From contig NZ_JAUTDN010000001.1 in NCBI RefSeq assembly GCF_030646155.1, forward strand, positions 406,002-470,001: a stretch of DNA of 64,000 nucleotides. The letters run 5' to 3'. Shown one piece after another: positions 7,788 to 17,520 of the stretch. Within the stretch, counting starts at the first letter, position 1. Each line of letters opens with the position of its first letter. The DNA comes from Conexibacter sp. CPCC 205762 (lineage in GTDB: Bacteria > Actinomycetota > Thermoleophilia > Solirubrobacterales > Solirubrobacteraceae). The notes below the pieces were generated by a model. The model made no database searches. It had not been told where the DNA came from and saw only the letters and a list, made by a program, of their open reading frames with translations. The translations under genes and the position numbers were made by a program.

Positions 7788-8934
7788 ACGACGCGACCGC
7801 CTACGTCCTGCTGGAGGACGGTGAGCGCTTCGACGGGATCGCCTGCGGCGCCGACGCGCACGCCGTCGGCGAGGTCGTCTTCACGACCGGCATGACCGGT
7901 TACCAGGAGGCGATGACCGACCCCTCGTTCGCCGGCCAGCTGATCACGTTCACGACCGCCCACGTCGGCAATTACGGCGTCTCGGGGGAGGCGATGGAGT
8001 CCTCCGGGATCCACGCGCGCGCGGCGATCATGCGCGCCGCGACGAACCGCTCCGACGCGCCCGGCGCCGACCTCGGCGGCTGGCTCGACTGGCTGCGCGA
8101 GCACGGCATCCCGGGCATCACCGACCTCGACACGCGCGCGCTCGTCCGTCACATCCGCGACGCCGGCGCGATGCGCGGCGGCGTCTTCCCGGCGCGCATC
8201 GCCGAGGACGAGGCGCGCGCGCTGATCGCCGCCGAGCCGTCGATGGACGGCCGCGACCTCGCGCGCGAGGTGACGCCCTCGGAGCTGATCCGGCTGGAGC
8301 CGCTCGGGCCCGGCGTCGCCGGCTCCGACGGCCCGACGATCGCGATGATCGACACCGGCGTGAAGACGTCGATCGTCAGAAACCTGCGGCTGCGCGGCGC
8401 GACCGTCGAGCTGCACCCGTGCACGACCAGCGCCGCCGACCTGCTCGCCGGCGACGCGGATGCCTTCTTCATGGCCAACGGCCCCGGCGACCCGGCCGCG
8501 CTCGGCTACGTCGTCGAGACGCTGAGAGCGCTCGTCGGCAAGAAGCCGGTCTACGGCATCTGCCTCGGCCACCAGCTGCTGTGCCGCGCGGTCGGGCTGG
8601 AGACGTACAAGCTGCCGTTCGGCCACCGCGGCTCCAACCACCCGGTCAAGGACCTCGAGACCGGCCGCGTCGAGATCACGTCGCAGAACCACGGCTTCGC
8701 GGTGCTCGGCCCGGGCGGCGCGAAGACGGTCGACGCCGACGAGCCGGTCCGCTGGGAGACCGACTTCGGCGCCGCCGAGCTGACGCACGTCAACCTCTAC
8801 GACCGCACCGTCGAGGGGCTGACGCTGCGCGACGTGCAGGGCGCGACCGTCCAGTACCACCCCGAGGCGGGCCCCGGCCCGCACGACTCGCTCTACCTGT
8901 TCGACCGCTTCATCAAGGAAATCGTGGCTGCCTG

Positions 8935-8935
<1 letters not shown>
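7784..8935 (+). CDS. carA: Carbamoyl-phosphate synthase small (glutaminase) subunit
   Basis: A 383-residue class I glutamine amidotransferase. The nucleophile lies in GICLGHQLL near residue 260, and the C-terminal YHPEA supplies the His/Glu of the triad. The N-terminal half ([28 protein letters not shown]) is the CarA-specific domain. It releases ammonia from glutamine and channels it to CarB. Its TGA overlaps the carB ATG (TGATG). Because it lies in the pyr operon, its output probably follows pyrimidine need even though arginine synthesis also uses carbamoyl phosphate. Confidence 0.96.
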
Positions 8936-12051
<3,116 letters not shown>

Positions 12052-12081
12052 GGCTCGCGGCTAGCCGCCTATCCATCAGCA

Positions 12082-12117
12082 CGCGTCGGCGCCGCCTCTT
12101 GGAGGAGCGCCGACGCG
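12082..12117 (+). terminator. Long GC-rich hairpin after carB
   Basis: CGCGTCGGCG (12082-12091) pairs perfectly with CGCCGACGCG (12108-12117), and CCTC/GAGG extends the stem inside. It begins 30 bases after the carB stop. There is no T-run, so it is either a weak terminator, an mRNA 3'-end stabiliser, or the start of a structured RNA in the gap that follows. Confidence 0.5.
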
Positions 12118-12349
12118 ACTGAATGGGGGACCCTCCTCGCCGATCGCGGGGGCGTGCCCCGCACCCGGTGGGAGAGGCCTTGCAGACCCTCACGACGGCT
12201 GCGTCCGGAGCGCGCAAGCTCAGACGCACGCACGCATACATGACCTTCGACCGCTCGGGAAAACTCCTGCAAACCAATGCCATCTGATACTGACTCCTCG
12301 ACAGCGCTGAACCTCAAGCTGAGGTCGAGACGAATTCGTCCCTTGCCGC
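12118..12349 (+). other. Non-coding gap between pyr operon and mihF, partly structured
   Basis: I find no convincing gene in this stretch. A second hairpin GCGGGG/CCCCGC sits at 12146-12162 with a five-base loop, directly after a purine-rich ATGGGGGACCC. The right half (about 12240-12349) is clearly lower in GC than the surrounding genes. In related genomes pyrF commonly sits here, before the integration host factor gene; no pyrF remnant is recognisable. I compared the structure in my head with common riboswitches and could not place it. Confidence 0.4.
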
Positions 12350-12377
12350 TTGTGCACCCCCTCGCAAGATGTAGACT
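12350..12377 (+). promoter_or_regulatory. mihF promoter: TTGTGC, 16 bp, TAGACT
   Basis: TTGTGC (12350-12355) and TAGACT (12372-12377) are spaced by 16 bases. The ATG at 12385 follows seven bases after the hexamer, which suggests a leaderless mRNA. Confidence 0.6.
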
Positions 12378-12384
12378 CGCCGCC

Positions 12385-12726
12385 ATGCCGCCGGTCACCC
12401 CCACCGCCCCCAAGCACGCGACAGCCCCGGACCGGTCTCTCGACCAGCGCATGGACGCGCTTACTCGCGCCAACGAGATCCGCACGAAGCGGGCACAGCT
12501 GAAGCGGGACCTCAAAGCCGGGCGCGCGGCGATCCATGAGCTGCTGATGGAGCCGCCGACCTACATCGAGACGGCGAAGGTCTTCGACCTCCTGCTCGCC
12601 GTCCCCAAGTACGGCCGCGTGAAGGCCAACAAGGTCCTCACGCAGTGCCGCATCTCGCCGAGCAAGACGATCGGCGGCCTGTCACAGCGTCAGCGCGCCG
12701 AGCTGGTTGCGCTGCTCCGCCGCTAG
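12385..12726 (+). CDS. mihF: Actinobacterial integration host factor
   Basis: A 113-residue small basic nucleoid protein. The C-terminal 60 residues carry the mIHF core: VFDLLLAVPKYGRVKANKVL then ISPSKTIGGLSQRQRAELVA, an H2TH-like DNA-binding arrangement. mIHF compacts and bends the chromosome and is essential in mycobacteria. ATG 12385 is supported by the promoter seven bases upstream; the frame stays open back to 12277, but that would add an atypical tail. An internal ATG at 12451 is the alternative. The stop overlaps the gmk GTG by one base (TAGTG), the usual mihF-gmk arrangement. Confidence 0.88.
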   Translation: MPPVTPTAPKHATAPDRSLDQRMDALTRANEIRTKRAQLKRDLKAGRAAIHELLMEPPTYIETAKVFDLLLAVPKYGRVKANKVLTQCRISPSKTIGGLSQRQRAELVALLRR

Positions 12727-13283
12727 TGGCTGCCCGGGTATTCGTGATCACCGGCCCCTCCGGGGTCGGCAAGGGCACGCTGATCCGCAACCTGCTCGAC
12801 AGCGTGCCCGCCTTGGAGCTGTCCGTCTCCGCCACGACGCGCAAGCCGCGCCCCGGCGAGGAGGACGGCGTCCACTACCACTTCCTGACCGACGATCAGT
12901 TCGCCGAGCGCGTCGCGCACGGTGACTTCGTCGAGCACGCCGACTACTCCGGCCGCCGCTACGGCACGCTCCGCTCGGAGCTGGAGCGGCGCACCGCGGC
13001 CGGCGTCCCGGTCGTGCTCGAGATCGAGGTGCAGGGCGCGCGCCAGGTGCGCGAGACGCTGCCCGACGCGGTCCAGGTGTTCATCGTGCCGCCCTCCAAG
13101 GAGGCGCTGCGCGAGCGGCTCGTCGGCCGCGGGACCGACTCCGCGGAGGACGTCGAGCGCCGGCTCGAGGTCGCCGAGCAGGAGCTGACCGCGCGCGACG
13201 AGTTCCAGTACCAGGTCGTCAACGACCGCCTCGTCGACGCCGTCGCCGAGCTGCAGGCGATCGTCGCGCGCGAGCTGGTTTAG
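12726..13283 (+). CDS. gmk: Guanylate kinase
   Basis: A 185-residue P-loop kinase that converts GMP to GDP with ATP. The start is GTG 12726 (VAARVFVITGPSGVGKGTL), overlapping the mihF stop; the open frame upstream lies inside mihF. Walker A is GPSGVGKGTL near residue 10. The GMP-binding stretch SVSATTRKPRPGEEDGVHYHF follows at about 35-55, and the lid includes LRERLVGRGTDS. Length is typical. Confidence 0.95.
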   Translation: MAARVFVITGPSGVGKGTLIRNLLDSVPALELSVSATTRKPRPGEEDGVHYHFLTDDQFAERVAHGDFVEHADYSGRRYGTLRSELERRTAAGVPVVLEIEVQGARQVRETLPDAVQVFIVPPSKEALRERLVGRGTDSAEDVERRLEVAEQELTARDEFQYQVVNDRLVDAVAELQAIVARELV

Positions 13284-13313
13284 CTATCCCGCTAGCAGGC
13301 TATCCTGCTAGCC
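13284..13313 (+). promoter_or_regulatory. Palindromic operator overlapping a leaderless promoter
   Basis: GCTAGCAGG-CTAT-CCTGCTAGC (13291-13312) is a perfect 9-base-pair inverted repeat. A near-direct repeat CTATCCyGCTAGC starts at 13284 and again at 13300. The hexamer TATCCT (13301-13306) lies inside the palindrome, seven bases before the ATG at 13314. A protein bound here would block RNA polymerase. The gene it controls encodes a DNA-binding protein, so self-repression is the simplest reading. Confidence 0.65.
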
Positions 13314-13748
13314 ATGCCGTCCACGAGATCACGCAGCGCCGGACGCGAGGCGCTGTTCGTCCGCATCCCCACCAGCGAGGCGCAGCGGCTCGACCGCGCC
13401 GCCTTCGAGCTGAGGCTGTCCAAGCAGGACATCGTCAGCTCGCTCGTCTCACGCTACGTCGACCCGACCTCTCCGGCCAGCATGGAGGCGCTGCGGGCGC
13501 TCGACGGCGGCGGCGGCACGCGCCCGCAGCCGCCCGCGGGCGGGACGCTCACGCTCGGCCACCATGACTTCCGCGCGGACGTGCGCGAGGTCCTCACCGT
13601 CGCCGACGCGGCCGAGCTGCTGCAGGTCGGGGAGGAGGTCGTCGAGCGGCTCGCGAGCGACGGCGAGCTGCCCGGTCGCCGCATCGGCGAGCAGTGGCGA
13701 TTCACGCGCCAGGCGATCCTCGACTGGCTTTCCGCAGGTAGCAGCTAG
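13314..13748 (+). CDS. Two-domain DNA-binding protein: N-terminal RHH-like, C-terminal excisionase-type HTH
   Basis: A 144-residue protein with two predicted DNA-binding parts. Residues 12-50 (ALFVRIPTSEAQRLDRAAFE and onward to SSLVSRYV) look like a ribbon-helix-helix: a beta strand followed by two helices. After a Gly/Pro linker, residues 91-144 (VLTVADAAELLQVGEEVVER, then GELPGRRIGEQWRF) match the MerR-like excisionase or helix-turn-helix 17 family. It sits between gmk and rpoZ, five bases before the rpoZ ATG, and behind a palindromic operator. Its targets are unknown; autoregulation is likely from the operator. No phage integrase is nearby, so a true excisionase role is unlikely. Confidence 0.75.
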   Translation: MPSTRSRSAGREALFVRIPTSEAQRLDRAAFELRLSKQDIVSSLVSRYVDPTSPASMEALRALDGGGGTRPQPPAGGTLTLGHHDFRADVREVLTVADAAELLQVGEEVVERLASDGELPGRRIGEQWRFTRQAILDWLSAGSS

Positions 13749-13753
13749 AATTC

Positions 13754-14011
13754 ATGGCCAATGACCTCTCGAAAGGCCACGTCTTGATCTCTCCCCGCAT
13801 CGATCGCCTGCTCCAGCACGTCGATTCCGACTACGCCAGCGTGGTGGTCGCCGCCAAGCGAGCGCGTCAGATCAACTCGTACTACCACAACCTCGGCGAG
13901 GGGACGTTCGACGAGTTCCCGCCCCCGATGGTCGAGACGCGGTCGAAGAACTACCTCACGATCGCGCTCGAGGAAGTCGCCGACGGCAAGATCAAGTACC
14001 ACTACCGCTAG
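13754..14011 (+). CDS. rpoZ: RNA polymerase omega subunit
   Basis: An 85-residue protein with the omega pattern: ISPRIDRLLQHVDSDYASVV, VAAKRARQINSYYH and, near the end, KNYLTIALEEVADGKIKY. Omega helps fold and load the beta-prime subunit. The position between gmk and coaBC is the standard actinobacterial arrangement. ATG 13754 lies only five bases after the preceding stop. Upstream spacing leaves little room for a separate promoter, so it is probably co-transcribed with the regulator gene. Confidence 0.93.
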   Translation: MANDLSKGHVLISPRIDRLLQHVDSDYASVVVAAKRARQINSYYHNLGEGTFDEFPPPMVETRSKNYLTIALEEVADGKIKYHYR

Positions 14012-14036
14012 GCCGCGGTAGGGGAGGGAACCCGAC

Positions 14037-15392
14037 GTGGCGCGGATCCTGCTCGGCGTCAGCGGCGGGATCGCCGCCTGGAAGGCGCTTGACACGATCC
14101 GGCTGGCGACGAAGGCCGGCCACAGCGTGCGCGTGGTGCAGACGCCGACGAGCGAACGGTTCGTCGGCGCCGCCTCGTTCGCGGCGATCACCGGCGCGCC
14201 GGTCCTGGGCAGCGAGTTCGAGCCCGACCCCGCGCGCGGCGCCTTCCCCGGCGACCCCGCGCCCGAGCACGAGCCGATCAGCCACCTCGCGCTCGTCGCG
14301 AACGCCGACCTGTACCTGATCGCGCCCGCGTCGGCGAACACGCTCGCCAAGCTCGCGCACGGCTTCGCCGACAACCTTCTCACCAGCGCCGCGCTCGCCG
14401 CGCGCTGCCCCGTCCTCGTCGCCCCGGCGATGAACGACGCGATGTGGGAGCACGCGGCGACGCAGGCCAACGTCGCGACGCTGCGCGAGCGCGGCGTGCG
14501 CGTGATCGATCCCGGCGTCGGCCCGCTCGCCTCCAAAGGCGAGCACGGCGCCGGCCGCCTCGCCGAGCCGGCTGAGCTGCTCGCCGCCTGCGAGGAGACG
14601 CTCGCCGCGCGCGACCTGCCCGCGCCGCCGCAGGACCTCGCCGGCCTGCGGCGTAGACCCGCGCAGCCAGCGAGAGGGCAGCGCGACCTCGTGGGTTTGC
14701 GCGTGCTCGTCACCGCCGGCGGCACGCGCGAGCCGATCGACAGCGTCCGCTACGTCGGCAACCGCTCCTCCGGCCGGATGGGCTTCGCGCTCGCCGAGGT
14801 CGCCGCCCGCCGCGGCGCCGAGGTGACCGTGCTGGCCGCCAACGTGACGCTGCCGCGGCTGCCCGCGATCGACTACCTCGACGTCGAGACCGCCGGCCAG
14901 CTCGCCGACGCCTGCCGCGAGCAGTTCCCGCGCTGCGACGTGCTGCTGATGGCGGCGGCGGTCGCCGACTTCAGGCCGGCCGACCCGGTCGACGCGAAGA
15001 TCAAGAAGGACGCCGGCGCCCCCGACTCGATCGCGCTGGAGCGCACGCCCGACATCCTCTCCGGCCTCGCCGCCGCGCGCGTGCCGGGCCAGACGGTCGT
15101 CGGCTTCGCCGCCGAGCACGGCGAGGGCGCGCTCGACTACGCCCGCGGCAAGCTCGCGCGCAAGGGCCTCGACGCGATCGTCGTCAACGACGTCTCGCGG
15201 CCGGGCATCGGCTTCGACACACCCGACAACGAGGTGACGATCGTCGCCCCGGACGGCGAGCGGCCGCTGGCGCGCGCGCCCAAGGGCGAGATCGCCGCCG
15301 CGATCCTCGACGAGGTCGTGCGTCTGCGCACGGCCGTGAGCGCAGATGGAGCCAGTGGACCAGCTTCCCCCGATCGCCCCGCACGAGTGTGA
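14037..15392 (+). CDS. coaBC: Phosphopantothenoylcysteine synthetase/decarboxylase
   Basis: A 451-residue bifunctional coenzyme A enzyme. The N-terminal flavoprotein CoaC part (about 1-190) has GVSGGIAAWKALD, the His of ISHLALVANAD and the PAMNDAMW motif. The C-terminal CoaB part begins near 222 (LRVLVTAGGTREPIDSVRYV, NRSSGRMG) and joins 4'-phosphopantothenate to cysteine. The CoaC substrate clamp, usually LACG, reads LASKG here, so the clamp cysteine is missing. I recall mycobacterial CoaBC also lacking it. Start is GTG 14037, after GGGAGGGAAC. The 3' end overlaps the next gene by 47 bases. Confidence 0.93.
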   Translation: MARILLGVSGGIAAWKALDTIRLATKAGHSVRVVQTPTSERFVGAASFAAITGAPVLGSEFEPDPARGAFPGDPAPEHEPISHLALVANADLYLIAPASANTLAKLAHGFADNLLTSAALAARCPVLVAPAMNDAMWEHAATQANVATLRERGVRVIDPGVGPLASKGEHGAGRLAEPAELLAACEETLAARDLPAPPQDLAGLRRRPAQPARGQRDLVGLRVLVTAGGTREPIDSVRYVGNRSSGRMGFALAEVAARRGAEVTVLAANVTLPRLPAIDYLDVETAGQLADACREQFPRCDVLLMAAAVADFRPADPVDAKIKKDAGAPDSIALERTPDILSGLAAARVPGQTVVGFAAEHGEGALDYARGKLARKGLDAIVVNDVSRPGIGFDTPDNEVTIVAPDGERPLARAPKGEIAAAILDEVVRLRTAVSADGASGPASPDRPARV

Positions 15393-16314
15393 GGCCGCGG
15401 CGGGCACCGCCCGCCGCATCGTCGAGAACATCCGCTCCGCGGTGCAGGTGCAGTCGCGCACGCTGGAGCACGTGATCGTCGCCCTGCTCGCCGAGGGCCA
15501 CGTGCTGATGGAGGACTACCCGGGCGTCGGCAAGACCGCGCTCGCCCGCGCGCTGTCGCGCTCGCTCGACTGCCAGTTCGCGCGGATCCAGTGCACCGCC
15601 GACCTGCTGCCGGCCGACGTCGTCGGCGCCAACATCTACAACCAGCGCGAGGCGCGGTTCGAGTTCCGCCCCGGGCCGGTCTTCGCCAACGTCGTGCTCG
15701 TCGACGAGATCAACCGCGCCTCGCCGCACACGCAGTCGGGCCTGCTGGAGTGCATGCAGGAGCGGCGCGTCACCGTCGACGTCCACACGCACGAGCTGGC
15801 GCGGCCGTTCGTCGTGCTGGCGACGCAGAACCCGGCCGAGTACGAGGGCACCTACCCGCTGCCGGAGGCGCAGGTCGACCGCTTCATGGTGCGCGTCTCG
15901 CTCGGCTACCCGGACCTCAACCACGAGGTCACGATGCTCGGCGACCACTCCGCCGGCGACCGCGTGCAGGCGCTGCAGCCGGTCGTCAGCGCCGCCGACG
16001 TGCTCGCCGCGCAGGACACCGCCGCGCGCGTGCAGGCGTCGCAGCCGCTGCGCGAGTACCTCGTGCGCGTGCTGCAGCGGACGCGCGACGACGAGCGGAT
16101 CGAGCTGGGCGCGAGCCCGCGCGCCGGGCTGATGCTGCTGCGCGCCGCGAAGGCGCGCGCGATGCTCTACGGCCGCGGCCACGTCGAGCCCGACGACGTC
16201 CAGGCGCTCGCGCAGCCGGTGCTCGCCCATCGCCTCGTGCTCGCCCCCGACGCGCTCGGGATCGGCGCCGACGCCGTCGTCGCCGACGCGATAGCTGCGG
16301 TCCCGGCGCTGTAG
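15346..16314 (+). CDS. MoxR-family AAA+ ATPase
   Basis: A 322-residue MoxR ATPase with Walker A near residue 60 (DYPGVGKTALARAL), Walker B (VVLVDEINRASP) near 123, sensor 1 (LATQNPAEYEGTYPLPEAQ) near 160 and a C-terminal lid. MoxR proteins act as chaperones that help mature partner complexes. Here the partners are probably the DUF58 and transglutaminase genes that follow, a standard operon. ATG 15346 lies inside the coaBC 3' end; if that overlap is rejected, the next good start would cut conserved helices. Translational coupling to coaBC is plausible. Confidence 0.9.
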   Translation: MEPVDQLPPIAPHECEAAAGTARRIVENIRSAVQVQSRTLEHVIVALLAEGHVLMEDYPGVGKTALARALSRSLDCQFARIQCTADLLPADVVGANIYNQREARFEFRPGPVFANVVLVDEINRASPHTQSGLLECMQERRVTVDVHTHELARPFVVLATQNPAEYEGTYPLPEAQVDRFMVRVSLGYPDLNHEVTMLGDHSAGDRVQALQPVVSAADVLAAQDTAARVQASQPLREYLVRVLQRTRDDERIELGASPRAGLMLLRAAKARAMLYGRGHVEPDDVQALAQPVLAHRLVLAPDALGIGADAVVADAIAAVPAL

Positions 16315-16371
16315 GACGATGGCCGCGCGGACCGCAGCGGCCGGCGTACGTCCCGCGGGCGGGCGGACGCG

Positions 16372-17520
16372 ATGAGCCGCGCGTTCTGGCTGCTGCTGCT
16401 CGGCCTCGCGCTCACGACGATCGCCGGCACGTTCGACCTCGCGCCGCTGTACGTGCCCGGCGTCGGCTTCGGCGCGCTGGCGCTGCTGACGCCGCTGTGG
16501 GTCGAGCTGGCAGCGCGGCGTGTGCGCGTGACGCGTGAGCTGCCGGCGGTCCGCGTCGTCGAGCAGGAGCCGGTCGAGCTGCGCCTGCGCGTCAGCGCCG
16601 GGGCGCTGCCGCTGCCGCTTCCGGCGGTGACGATCGAGGACCCGCTGCTGGAGCTGCCGCTGCGGCTGCCGGCCGGCGGCCGCTCGCGCGCCTTCACCGT
16701 CGTCGCGCGCTTCCCGCGCCGCGGCCGGCACCGGATAGCGCCGCCGGCGCTGGTGCTGCGCGACCCGTTCGAGCTGGTCCGCCGCGCGGTCCGCGAGCGC
16801 GGCGAGGACGACGAGCTGCTGGTGCTCCCGCGCACGAGCGCGATCGCCTTCGCGCGGCGGCGCGAGGGCGACGGCAGAGCGGCCGGCGCCGCGACGCTGC
16901 TGGGCGCCGCCGCGACCGACGTCGACGGGATCCGCCGCTACCGCGAGGGGACGCCTGCCGGGCGGATCCACTGGCCGGCGCTGGCCGCCCGGCAGGAGCT
17001 GATGGAGCGGCGGCTGCGCGTGACCGAGAACGTCCGCCCGCTGGTCGTGCTCGACGTGCGCGGCGCGCCCAACCGCGACGCGCTCGACGCGGCCGTGCGC
17101 GCGGCCGCGTCGCTGACGCTGGCGCTCGCGCGCGAGGGCGGCTGCGGGCTGCTCTTGCCGGGCGAGCGGCGGCCGAGCACGATCGGCGCCGAGCTGGGCG
17201 CTTGGCCGGCCGCGCACGTGCGGCTGGCGCTGGTCGAGGCGGGCGAGAGCACGCCGGGCCCGGCGCTCGGCGGCGTCGGCCTGCGGCGCGGGCCGCTGCT
17301 GTACGTCAGCGCCCGCCGCCTCGACCGCCTGCCGCCGGCGGCGCAGGCGATAGCGCGCGGCCCGGCGTCGCTGGTCGTGCCCGGCAGGCTGCAGGGGCGC
17401 GAGTCGCTGTTCGCCGTCGCCGGCTGCCACGGCTACGCGCAGGCCTCCGGCCGCCGCCCCGGCAGCGCCGCCGACGCGCGCGTGAAGGCGAACGGCCCGT
17501 CCGCGGGAGGCGCGCGATGA
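16372..17520 (+). CDS. DUF58 (vWA-like) membrane protein
   Basis: A 382-residue protein with two N-terminal membrane segments (about 4-22 and 26-42), then a beta-rich region. The DUF58 signature YREGTPAGRIHWPALAARQE follows near residue 190. A vWA-like half comes next (LVVLDVRG near 223). DUF58 proteins accompany MoxR ATPases and transglutaminases; their biochemical role is unclear, with a scaffold or metal-dependent adhesion role suggested for the vWA fold. ATG 16372 follows a GCGGGCGGACGCG stretch without a strong ribosome site. It overlaps the transglutaminase gene by ATGA. Confidence 0.85.
   Translation: MSRAFWLLLLGLALTTIAGTFDLAPLYVPGVGFGALALLTPLWVELAARRVRVTRELPAVRVVEQEPVELRLRVSAGALPLPLPAVTIEDPLLELPLRLPAGGRSRAFTVVARFPRRGRHRIAPPALVLRDPFELVRRAVRERGEDDELLVLPRTSAIAFARRREGDGRAAGAATLLGAAATDVDGIRRYREGTPAGRIHWPALAARQELMERRLRVTENVRPLVVLDVRGAPNRDALDAAVRAAASLTLALAREGGCGLLLPGERRPSTIGAELGAWPAAHVRLALVEAGESTPGPALGGVGLRRGPLLYVSARRLDRLPPAAQAIARGPASLVVPGRLQGRESLFAVAGCHGYAQASGRRPGSAADARVKANGPSAGGAR

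Noticed and set aside
12118..12340. A known riboswitch class (c-di-AMP, ZTP, glycine, TPP) in the gap before mihF
   Set aside because: Individual words such as GGGGGACCC recall parts of some classes, but the other conserved blocks are missing.
13314..13748. Phage excisionase and a possible prophage remnant
   Set aside because: No integrase, att repeats or other phage genes are near, and the gene sits inside a conserved core cluster.
13746..13751. TAGAAT as a -10 element for rpoZ
   Set aside because: It is only two bases before the ATG, too close for a leaderless start, and half of it is the stop codon of the preceding gene.
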